Made by a program: the position numbers and the translations under genes
Shown here: one piece after another, positions 17,248 to 24,937 of the stretch
How the letters are laid out: each line of letters starts with the position of its first letter
How positions within the stretch are numbered: position 1 is the first letter of the stretch
Notes under the pieces: model-generated
Seen by the model: only the letters and a program-made list of their open reading frames with translations
Database searches by the model: none
What the model was told of the DNA's origin: nothing
Assembly (NCBI GenBank): GCA_025454695.1
Contig: JALONX010000002.1
Coordinates: 1 to 38,632, forward strand
Origin: Chloroflexaceae bacterium
GTDB lineage: Bacteria > Chloroflexota > Chloroflexia > Chloroflexales > Chloroflexaceae
Reading direction: 5' to 3'
Length of the DNA stretch: 38,632 nt

Positions 17248-20200
17248 CTATCCTACCGATCGCTCCTTGCGTTTCTGTTCCAGCAGGCGCTGGCGTTCTT
17301 CGGGCGAGATACGTTGAAGGCGTAGCCACATCTGGGCGATCTTCTCTGATTGGCCCGGCTGGCCTTCGTGGGCGATAACCAGTGCGCCCAGCGTGGCGAC
17401 GGTGGTGGCCTGAAACAGGCTGCGCAGGGGCAGGTTCACATGGAAGGTTTCGCGCACCCGGTTGAGCAATTGGGTTGCTTTTAAGGAGTGACCACCGATC
17501 TCAAAGAAGTTGTCCTCTACACCGATCTGTTCGCGGCCCAGCACCTGGCTCCACATGCCCACCAGCACCTTTTCCACCGGAGTGCGCGGCGGCACCAGTG
17601 CCCGTGCGGAACGGGTGTGGTCGGGTGCGGGCAAGGCTTTGCGGTCAATCTTGCCGCTTGGCGTGAGCGGGAACTGTTCAAGCAGCACAAAGGCCGACGG
17701 CACCATGTAGTCGGGCAGGCGTTCACGGAGGAAAGAACCCAGAACCGAGAACCCAGAACCTTCTTGAGCCGTGTGCGACGGTTCTGGGTTCTGGGTTCTC
17801 AGTTCTTGCAAGACCACATACGCCACCAGCTGGGGGTCGCCGGTGGCGTCTTCGCGCAGCACCACCACGGCGGCGCGAACGGCGGGGTGCTGTGCCAGCA
17901 GCGTTTCAATTTCGCCTAGCTCGATACGGAAACCGCGCAGCTTGACCTGTTGGTCGCTGCGCCCAAGAAACTCAAGCGCCCCATCGGGCCGGTAGCGGCC
18001 AAGGTCGCCGGTCTTGTAGATTTTAGATTTTAGATTTTGGATTTTGGATTGATCTGCATCTAATCCAAAATCGGCAATCGCAAATCCAAAATTGAGGAAG
18101 CGTTCGGCAGTCAGATCGGGGCGCTGGTGGTAGCCCTGAGCCAGGCCGTCGCCGCCAATGTAGATTTCGCCGGGCACGCCGATGGGCACGGGCTGCATGT
18201 GGTTGTCCAGCACAAAAACCTGCATGTTGTGGATCGGTCGCCCCAACGGAATGGGCTGGTTCAGCGAGTCTGGCGTGACCACATGCCAGGTGGCGTCGGC
18301 GGCCACTTCCGACGATCCATAGAGGTTGAGTAGAGTGCGCCCCGGCAGGCGGCTGTGGAACTGGGCTGCCAGTTCGGTGCTTAGCGCCTCGCCGCTGCTG
18401 ATCCAGAGCTTCAGGGCGGGCAACCGCGCCGCCAGGTCGCCGCCTAGCTGCAAGATGGCCCGCAGCAGCGATGGCACCAGCACCAGCCGACTCACGCGCC
18501 GTTCGGCCAGCACGCCCAGCAGCCGTTCCAGGTCAAGCACCACCTCGTCGGGCAACATCACCAGCGGGCAGCCTGCCATCAGCGGGCCGAAGATTTCCCA
18601 GACTGAGTCAACAAAACTCAAGGCCGTTTTCTGGGCACACACCTCGTCGGCGTGAAATGGAAAGGCCTGCTCCATCCAGGCACTGCGGTTAACGGCCCCG
18701 CGATGGGTGGCCCGCACGCCTTTGGGGCGGCCCGTGGAGCCAGAGGTGTAGATCACATAGGCCAGGTCGCCTCCGCCGACGTGTACAGACGGTGCGTCGG
18801 TGGGTTGGGCTGCGATGGCGGCGGTTTCAGCCCCCACGTTGATGCGCAGCGGGTCGCCACTGGCCGGGGCGGGCAGGCGAGTCGCGCCGATCTCATCAAT
18901 CAACACCAGAATCGGGCCAGCATCGTCCAGCATCAGCGCCAGGCGCTCTGGTGGGTAGCGCGGGTCAAGCGGCAGGTAGGCAGCCCCGGCCTTCAGAATG
19001 CCCAGCAGGGTTGTCACCAATGTCGCCGAGCGGGCCATACACACGCCAACCAGGTTGCCCACCCCACCGCCCTGCCCATGGAGGTAGTGGGCAAGCTGAT
19101 TCGCCCGCTGTTCGAATTCGGCGTAACGCACCTGCTCCAACCCGTCAATCAAGGCGACGGCAGTGGGGACACGGGCCGCCTGCGCCGCCACCAGCGTGTG
19201 CAGCCCGGCGTCGCGGGGGTAGGGCGCGGCGGTTCCATTCCAGGCGTGCAGTTGCTGGCGCTCCGCCTCGGTAAGTAGCGGCAGGTGGTTGATGCCACAG
19301 TCGGCATCGGTCACAATCCGTTCCAATAGCACCTGGTAGTGGCGCAGCAGGCGAGCAATCGTTTCGGCATTAAACAGGTCGGTGCGGTATTCAGCTGCCG
19401 CCCGCATGCCATCAGGCATTTCGGTGAGCGAAAGGGTAAAATCATATTTTGAGGTACCGTTATCCACCCGCAGAAACTCAACCCGCAAATCGTTCTGGGA
19501 AACGCTTGGCACCGGCGCATTTTGCAGAATAAACATCGTCTGAAACAGCGGCGTGTGGCTGGTGTCGCGGGGTGGTTTGAGGGCTTCAATCAGCTGCTCA
19601 AAGGGCACATTCTGGTGGGCAAAGGCTTCCAGTGCCCCCTCGCGCACCCGCTGCAAAAAGGCCCGAAAGCTGGGGTTGCCCGCCATGCTGGTGCGTAGCA
19701 GCAGGGTATTGGCAAAAAAGCCTAGCAGGTTTTCAATATCCACAAAATCGCGGTTGGCGATCATCGAACCGGTGATGATGTCGTCTGCATTGGTGTAGCG
19801 GTAGAGCAAGACCTGAAAGGCGGCAAACAGGGTCATAAAAGGCGTCACGCCCTCGTTCTGGCTCAACGCGGCCAGCTTCACCGAGAGTTCCGGGGGAAAC
19901 TGGTGGTAACACACCGCGCCCTCGTAGGTCAGCATCGGCGGGCGAGGGCGGTCGCCGGGTAGTTCCAGCACCGGCAGGCTGCCGCTGAGTTGCTCTTTCC
20001 AGTAGGCCAGTTGCTGCTCTAGCACCTCGCCCTGGAGCCAGTTGCGCTGCCAGATGGCGAAATCGGGGTATTGCACTGCCAGTGGGGGCAGGGGCGAGGG
20101 CAGGTTCTGCGAAAAGGCGTTGTAAAGGATAGTCAGTTCACCTAAAAACAGCCCTACCGACCATGCATCAAACACGATGTGATGAATGTTGAGCAAAAAG

Positions 20201-20709
20201 ACATGGGACTGCTCGGCCAGACAAAGCAGATCGGCCCGCAGCAACGGCCCCAGCGCCAGGTTGAAACGATGCTGGGCGTTCAGCAGCATCAGGCGGCGCA
20301 CTTCCGCTTCCTGTTCGTCGGCGGGCACATGGCGTAGGTCAACCTGGGTGAGCGGAATGGTGAGCACGGGCGCGATAACCTGATGCTGCGGCTGGCCGTC
20401 TTCGGCGGGAAAGGTGGTACGGAGTGCCTCGTGCCGCCGCACAATTTCATTCAGGCTGCGCTCCAGGGCAACCACCGATAAACGCCCCGTCAGGCGCACC
20501 GCAAAGGGAATATTCGAGGCAGGATTGCCGGGATCCCACTGATCGAGAAACCAGAGCCGTTCCTGGGCAAAAGTGAGCGGTACCTCCGCATCGGGGGCGC
20601 GGGGCTGAATCATCCGCTGCACACTGGTGTCAAGACCCTCGTCTTCCAACAAATAGCCGAATAGTTCCAGTTCTTCTGCCGAAAACCCGGTGCTGGTGGT
20701 GTCAGTCAT
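17248..20709 (-). CDS. Single-module NRPS, C-A-PCP, beta-alanine-type adenylation code
   Basis: 1153 residues: N-terminal helix (FSAEELELFGYLLEDEG), C domain (about 45-470), A domain (about 490-1030), PCP (FEIGGHSLK near 1073) and a basic C-terminal tail (SPEERQRLLEQKR) shared with the two preceding NRPS proteins. The A domain has the shifted aspartate FVDSVWE and YGSSEVAAD; the hand-read code VDWVISLAD-K is the known beta-Ala code, in which Asp moves from 235 to 236 to bind a beta-amine. The C active-site motif is HHIVFDA, with Ala for the usual Gly after Asp; the catalytic second His is present. The start ATG 20709 lies 21 bp after the upstream stop; the ribosome site (AGGAAAGG) is distant. 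It is paralogous to the next gene. Confidence 0.95.
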   Translation of the reverse strand: MTDTTSTGFSAEELELFGYLLEDEGLDTSVQRMIQPRAPDAEVPLTFAQERLWFLDQWDPGNPASNIPFAVRLTGRLSVVALERSLNEIVRRHEALRTTFPAEDGQPQHQVIAPVLTIPLTQVDLRHVPADEQEAEVRRLMLLNAQHRFNLALGPLLRADLLCLAEQSHVFLLNIHHIVFDAWSVGLFLGELTILYNAFSQNLPSPLPPLAVQYPDFAIWQRNWLQGEVLEQQLAYWKEQLSGSLPVLELPGDRPRPPMLTYEGAVCYHQFPPELSVKLAALSQNEGVTPFMTLFAAFQVLLYRYTNADDIITGSMIANRDFVDIENLLGFFANTLLLRTSMAGNPSFRAFLQRVREGALEAFAHQNVPFEQLIEALKPPRDTSHTPLFQTMFILQNAPVPSVSQNDLRVEFLRVDNGTSKYDFTLSLTEMPDGMRAAAEYRTDLFNAETIARLLRHYQVLLERIVTDADCGINHLPLLTEAERQQLHAWNGTAAPYPRDAGLHTLVAAQAARVPTAVALIDGLEQVRYAEFEQRANQLAHYLHGQGGGVGNLVGVCMARSATLVTTLLGILKAGAAYLPLDPRYPPERLALMLDDAGPILVLIDEIGATRLPAPASGDPLRINVGAETAAIAAQPTDAPSVHVGGGDLAYVIYTSGSTGRPKGVRATHRGAVNRSAWMEQAFPFHADEVCAQKTALSFVDSVWEIFGPLMAGCPLVMLPDEVVLDLERLLGVLAERRVSRLVLVPSLLRAILQLGGDLAARLPALKLWISSGEALSTELAAQFHSRLPGRTLLNLYGSSEVAADATWHVVTPDSLNQPIPLGRPIHNMQVFVLDNHMQPVPIGVPGEIYIGGDGLAQGYHQRPDLTAERFLNFGFAIADFGLDADQSKIQNLKSKIYKTGDLGRYRPDGALEFLGRSDQQVKLRGFRIELGEIETLLAQHPAVRAAVVVLREDATGDPQLVAYVVLQELRTQNPEPSHTAQEGSGFSVLGSFLRERLPDYMVPSAFVLLEQFPLTPSGKIDRKALPAPDHTRSARALVPPRTPVEKVLVGMWSQVLGREQIGVEDNFFEIGGHSLKATQLLNRVRETFHVNLPLRSLFQATTVATLGALVIAHEGQPGQSEKIAQMWLRLQRISPEERQRLLEQKRKERSVG
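17734..17807. repeat. In-frame GGTTCT palindromic element, copy 3 (A8-A9 linker)
   Basis: 27-base left arm (17734-17760), 19-base spacer, 28-base right arm (17780-17807). Encodes LQELRTQNPEP...SGFSVLGSF before LRERLPDYMVPS. Confidence 0.9.
18019..18094. repeat. In-frame TTTTGGATTTTGGA palindromic element, copy 3 (A7-A8 loop)
   Basis: Left arm of GATTTTA/G units (18019-18051) and right arm of AATCCAAAATC units (18063-18094). Encodes FLNFGFAIADFGLD...SKIQNLKSKI before YKTGDLGRY. Confidence 0.9.
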
Positions 20710-20730
20710 ACGTTATCTACACACCTTTCC

Positions 20731-22761
20731 TTATGTCACCTTTTTCTGCTGCAAGGCCTGCTGCCGTTCTGCTGGCGACATGGCCCAGACGCGCTGGAGG
20801 GTGCGGGCAATCATCTCGGTGCGCCCTGGTTGTGGTTCCCGCGCTACGAGATGCTGCGCCAGGGTTGCCACCGTGGGCGCTGCAAACACATCACGCACGG
20901 TAATCGGGATGTGAAACGTTTTACGTACTCGCGATACAATCTGAGTTGCCCGTAGTGAATGACCGCCAAGTTCAAAGAAGTGGTCATCACGGCCAATGGC
21001 TGGCAAAGCTAACACCTCTGACCACATGGTAGCCAGCACCATTTCCAGTGTTGTTTGCGGACTCACTACGGCCTGCTTGCGCCGGGCTTGCGTCCAGTCT
21101 GGCGCGGGCAGGGCTTTGCGATCCACCTTGCCATTGGGGGTTAGCGGAAATGCCTTCAGGATTACAAAGACCGATGGGTTCATGTAATCGGGTAAGCTCT
21201 GGCGTAAAAACGTAATCAAGGCCGAGCGATAGACAACCGGGTCATCAGCGGTGCCAGCATCATCGGACTGAGCCACTACATACGCCACCAGGCACTTGTC
21301 GCCAAAGGTGTCGTCCTGGGCTGCCACCACACAATCGCGCACAGCGGGGTGGCGGGTCAGCACAGCTTCGATCTCACCGAGTTCAATGCGAAAGCCCCGA
21401 ATCTTGACCTGGTGATCGATCCGCCCGAGGAATTCCAACACCCCGTCAGGGCGATAGCGGGCCAGGTCGCCAGTCTTGTACATTTTGGATTTTGGATTTT
21501 GGATTTTCGATTGGCTGGAGTCGTCTGACAATCCAAAATCGGCAATCCAAAATCCAAAATCGAGAAAGCGTTCTGCAGTAAGCTCAGGCCGATTCAAATA
21601 GCCTCGGGCCACGCCCGCGCCGCCAATGTAGATCTCGCCCACTTCGCCAATCGGCACTGGTTGCCGCTGCTCATCAAGCAGATACACCGTAGTGTTGTCA
21701 ATCGGACGGCCAATCGGCGGCGGTCGCTCAATGTCGGGCGGCAACACCGCGTAGGTCGAGTAGGTGGTGGTTTCGCTCGGCCCATAGAGGTTCACCACCC
21801 GCCGGGCGCTGGTCTGGGCATACACCTCGCGCACCAGTTTTGGGGGCAGCGGTTCGCCCGCCAGGTTCACCACCTGCACCGTAGGCGGCAACTCGCCGCC
21901 CCGCAGCAGCATGGCCATCACCGATGGAACGGTGTTAATCATCGTAATGGGCAACTCCGGCGGCACTGTGGGCACATGCAGGCCGTTTTCCGCCACAATT
22001 AGTCCGCCGCCGTAGCAGAGGGGCAGGAAAATCTCGAAGATCGAGAGATCGAAACAGATTGACGTGCCCGCCAGCACCCCGGCAATCTCATCGGCAGTGA
22101 AGGTGCGGCTGGCCCAGTCGAGCATGGCAACGCTGTTACGATGCTCGATTGCTACGCCCTTGGGCACGCCCGTTGAACCGGAGGTGTAGATCAGGTATGC
22201 CAGGTTGTCGGGGCGCACCCCCGCGTTGGGCGCGGCGTCAGACGGTGGCCCCTCGGCGCGGGCCTGTGCCAGCGGGTAGATTGCGCCGCCCCAATCGCCC
22301 AGCCGTCCCGCCACCTCATCGGCGCTGTCCACCAGCAGCAGTTCAGCCCCCGAATCGCGCAGCATAAAGAGCAGCCGTTCCGCCGGGTAGGCCGGGTCGA
22401 GCGGCACATAGGCCCCACCGGCCTTCAGCACCGCCAGCAGCGCCACCACCAGATCAAGCGAGCGGGCCATACACACGCCAACCCGCACCTCCGGCCCAAC
22501 GCCACGCTGCTGCACGGCAATGGCGACGCGGTTGGCCTGCTGGTTAAGTTCAGTGAAGGAGAGCCGTTCAGCGCCGCAGACCGCCGCAAGGGCGTGGGGC
22601 GTGCGGGCCACCTGGGCCTCAAACAGCTGGTGGATGCAGAGATGCTCAGGGTATGGGTGGGCGGTTGCGTTCCAGCCTTGAAGCGTGCGCCACAACTCGG
22701 CGTCACCCGTGTTGTCCGTCAACAACTCCCCATGTGTTATGGCACCGTTGAAACTCACCAT
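20731..22761 (-). CDS. NRPS protein A-PCP without condensation domain, Ala-like code
   Basis: 676 residues: a short lead (from VSFNGAITHG), A domain (about 35-560, YTSGSTG near 195), PCP (FELGGHSLR near 600) and a basic tail (SPAERQQALQQKK). The hand-read code is DLFNNALTY-K, an Ala code, identical to the first A domain of the trimodular NRPS. The protein has no C domain, while the protein encoded just upstream has C and PCP but almost no A domain; the two may act as one split module, the upstream C using the aminoacyl-PCP made here. ATG 22761 is chosen because GGAGGG sits 4 bases upstream and the frame beyond it reads through the end of the upstream gene in low-complexity Arg/Pro-rich sequence. 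The gap to the upstream stop is 31 bp. Confidence 0.93.
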   Translation of the reverse strand: MVSFNGAITHGELLTDNTGDAELWRTLQGWNATAHPYPEHLCIHQLFEAQVARTPHALAAVCGAERLSFTELNQQANRVAIAVQQRGVGPEVRVGVCMARSLDLVVALLAVLKAGGAYVPLDPAYPAERLLFMLRDSGAELLLVDSADEVAGRLGDWGGAIYPLAQARAEGPPSDAAPNAGVRPDNLAYLIYTSGSTGVPKGVAIEHRNSVAMLDWASRTFTADEIAGVLAGTSICFDLSIFEIFLPLCYGGGLIVAENGLHVPTVPPELPITMINTVPSVMAMLLRGGELPPTVQVVNLAGEPLPPKLVREVYAQTSARRVVNLYGPSETTTYSTYAVLPPDIERPPPIGRPIDNTTVYLLDEQRQPVPIGEVGEIYIGGAGVARGYLNRPELTAERFLDFGFWIADFGLSDDSSQSKIQNPKSKMYKTGDLARYRPDGVLEFLGRIDHQVKIRGFRIELGEIEAVLTRHPAVRDCVVAAQDDTFGDKCLVAYVVAQSDDAGTADDPVVYRSALITFLRQSLPDYMNPSVFVILKAFPLTPNGKVDRKALPAPDWTQARRKQAVVSPQTTLEMVLATMWSEVLALPAIGRDDHFFELGGHSLRATQIVSRVRKTFHIPITVRDVFAAPTVATLAQHLVAREPQPGRTEMIARTLQRVWAMSPAERQQALQQKKVT
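21483..21562. repeat. In-frame TTTTGGATTTTGGA palindromic element, copy 4 (A7-A8 loop)
   Basis: Left arm (21483-21512) and right arm (21530-21562) of GGATTTT/AAAATCC units. Encodes FLDFGFWIADFGLSDD...SKIQNPKSKM before YKTGDLARY. Confidence 0.9.
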
Positions 22762-22765
22762 GTCA

Positions 22766-22771
22766 CCCTCC
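22766..22771 (-). promoter_or_regulatory. Strong ribosome binding site setting the A-PCP start
   Basis: GGAGGG on the minus strand, 4 bases before ATG 22761; it decides against the longer open frame that begins at 22920 inside the upstream gene. Confidence 0.7.
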
Positions 22772-22792
22772 GTGGTAGCGCTAGCCCTGCCC

Positions 22793-24937
22793 TCAGGCAA
22801 GGCCGCGCTCCTGGCGTTTCTGTTCCAGCAACTGGCGCTTCTCCTCCGGCGAGGCGCTGCGCAGCCGGTTGAGGGCGCGGGCGATCTTCTCGGTCTGGCC
22901 GGGGCGGGGTTCGCTGGCAATAATCAGTTCGGCCATCGCGGCGACCGTGGTGGCCTCAAACAAACGGCGCATGGGCAGATCCACCCGGAATAACTCGCGC
23001 ACGCGGGAAAGCAGGCGGGCCGCGCTTAACGAATGGCCGCCTAGCTCAAAAAAATCATCATGCACACCGATGCGCTCCTGGCCTAGAATGGTCGTCCAGA
23101 TCAGGGCGATCTCTTCTTCCACTGGCGTGCGGGGCGCAACAAAGGGCCGCGCTTCCCGGCGCTGAGTCTGCGTTTCGCCCGCCGCCGTCAAAATATCCAT
23201 GGTGCCATCGGCTCGGTAGCGGGCGCGGCGGTCGGTTTTGTAGAGCCGCGCCTCGGGCGCAGGGCTGAAAGGATGGGCAACGGCGCGGGCCGGGTCTCGT
23301 TCCAATCCAACAGGCGCGGCGGCCTCCAGGCCCGTGTCGCTGATGTAAAGGTCGCCGGGCACGCCAATCGGCGCCAGCTGCATGTGGGCATCCAGCAGGT
23401 AGATCTGGGCTTCCTCGCTCCAGGCCAGCAGTTGGTGCGCTTCACCCGCTGGCAGCATGGGCAACGCGGTAATTGGCTGGCCAGCGCTGGTGGGCAGGCT
23501 TTCCAGCAAGGTCTGGTAGTGGGCCAGCATGCGCTCAACCGTTGCCGCATCAAACAGGTCGGTGTTGTAGAGCATTGTTGCCACCAACCCGGCTTCGTTT
23601 TCGCGCACCGAAAGTGAAAGGTCAAAGCGGGCTGTGCCCAGGTCAACATTCAGCGCCTGCATGGTCGTGTCGCCCTGCTTCATCGCCGGGCGGGGGGCGT
23701 TTTGCAGCGCAAACATCACCTGAAACAGCGGGCTGCGGCTGCTGTTCTGGCTGGGCTGAAACTCCTCCACCAGCCGTTCAAAGGGCAGCTCCTGATGGTC
23801 GTAGGCTCGCAGCGTCGTCGCCCGCACCCGACGGAGCAGCTCGCGGAAGCTGGGCGCGCCGCTCAGATCGCCATGCAGCACCAGCATGTTGTTGAAAAAA
23901 CCAATCATGCCTTCCAGTTCGTCCTGGTTGCGGTTGGCAATGGGCGACCCGACCAGAATGCTGGGCTGGCTGCTGTAGCGGTGCAGCAGCGTTTGAAACG
24001 CCGCCAGCAGCGTCATAAACAGGGTTGCGCCTTCCTGCTTGCTCAGGGCCTGGAGTGCTGTGGCCAGCTGGCGACTGAGGTGCAGGTGCTGCTTGGCCCC
24101 GTTGGCGGTGAAGCTGGGCACCGTGGGGCGGGGGCGGTCGGTGGGCAGGTTGAGGGCGACGACCTTGCCGCCAAGCTCGTTTTTCCAGTAGGCCAGTTGC
24201 CGTTCCAGCAGTTCGCCCTGCAAGCGCTGGCGCTGCCAGGCCGCATAGTCGCCATACTGAATGGGCAACTCGGGCAGGGGCGAGGGTTTCCCGGCGCTAA
24301 ACGCGCCGTAGAGGGCGATAATCTCTCGCAGAATGACCCCCATTGACCAGCCATCGAAGATGATGTGATGCAGCGTCAGTGCCAGCATGTGGCGCTGCTC
24401 ATCCAATCGCAGCAGCAGCCCCCGTAGGAGCGGCCCCGCGGCCAGGTCAAAGGGGCGCTGCCCTTCGGCGATGATGCGCCGCAAGGCCTCGGCTTCGCGC
24501 TCGTCGGTGGGGCATTCGATCACATCCTGGCGGGCCAGTGTCAGCCGCAGCTCCGGTGCAACGATTTGCACCGGGCTGTCGTTGACGCTGCGAAAGGTGG
24601 TGCGCAGCAGCTCGTGGCGGCGCACAATCTCGTTCAGGCTCCGTTCTAGCACGGCGATGTTGAGCGGGCCGTCGAGCTTCATCACCAGCGGCATGTTGTA
24701 AAAGGCGCTGCCGGGCTGGAACTGATCGAGCAGCCAGAGCCGCTGCTGCCCAAACGAAAGCGGGGCTGGGTCGCTGCCCGTGCGCCGTGGGATACTGCGC
24801 TCGTCCGGCGGCGGGGCTTCGGTTGTGTCCACCACATGTGAACTGGCTTCTTGCGCCGCCCGCTTTTTCAGCAGCAGTTCCAGCAGTTTGCGCTGGTCGG
24901 GCGAAAGCGTGTCGAGTTGAGTCTGAATATCGCTCAT
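22793..24937 (-). CDS. NRPS protein C-(adenylation remnant)-PCP
   Basis: 714 residues. N-terminal helical linker (LSPDQRKLLELLLKKR), complete C domain (about 57-490, HHIIFDGWS near 190, later ELPFERLVEEF), then only about 100 residues where an A domain of over 500 is expected, then an intact PCP (FELGGHSLS, Ser near 636) and a basic tail (SPEEKRQLLEQKR). The remnant keeps the segment around IYLLDAHMQ and PIGVPGDLYI and a damaged A7 region (YKTDRRARYRADG); motifs A1-A5 and A8-A10 are gone. The frame stays open, so the protein is made as C-PCP. The PCP must be loaded in trans or skipped. The start ATG overlaps the acylase stop (ATGA), which implies translational coupling. Confidence 0.93.
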   Translation of the reverse strand: MSDIQTQLDTLSPDQRKLLELLLKKRAAQEASSHVVDTTEAPPPDERSIPRRTGSDPAPLSFGQQRLWLLDQFQPGSAFYNMPLVMKLDGPLNIAVLERSLNEIVRRHELLRTTFRSVNDSPVQIVAPELRLTLARQDVIECPTDEREAEALRRIIAEGQRPFDLAAGPLLRGLLLRLDEQRHMLALTLHHIIFDGWSMGVILREIIALYGAFSAGKPSPLPELPIQYGDYAAWQRQRLQGELLERQLAYWKNELGGKVVALNLPTDRPRPTVPSFTANGAKQHLHLSRQLATALQALSKQEGATLFMTLLAAFQTLLHRYSSQPSILVGSPIANRNQDELEGMIGFFNNMLVLHGDLSGAPSFRELLRRVRATTLRAYDHQELPFERLVEEFQPSQNSSRSPLFQVMFALQNAPRPAMKQGDTTMQALNVDLGTARFDLSLSVRENEAGLVATMLYNTDLFDAATVERMLAHYQTLLESLPTSAGQPITALPMLPAGEAHQLLAWSEEAQIYLLDAHMQLAPIGVPGDLYISDTGLEAAAPVGLERDPARAVAHPFSPAPEARLYKTDRRARYRADGTMDILTAAGETQTQRREARPFVAPRTPVEEEIALIWTTILGQERIGVHDDFFELGGHSLSAARLLSRVRELFRVDLPMRRLFEATTVAAMAELIIASEPRPGQTEKIARALNRLRSASPEEKRQLLEQKRQERGLA
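23120..23425 (-). pseudogene. Residual fragment of a deleted adenylation domain, inside the C-PCP protein
   Basis: The fragment between LLAWSEEA and RPFVAPRTPVEEE holds A-domain pieces from after A5 (AQIYLLDAHMQ, PIGVPGDLYI) and around A7 (LYKTDRRARY, where sister domains have YKTGDLARY). The nucleotide-binding P-loop, the substrate pocket and the catalytic A10 lysine are missing, so it cannot adenylate. Two separate in-frame deletions best explain the pattern. No clear copy of the A7-A8 repeat remains. Confidence 0.8.

Noticed and set aside
22762-22920. N-terminal extension of the A-PCP gene up to 22920
   Set aside because: The extra part overlaps the conserved C-terminal tail of the upstream gene, reads as Arg/Pro-rich low complexity, and a GGAGGG ribosome site marks ATG 22761.
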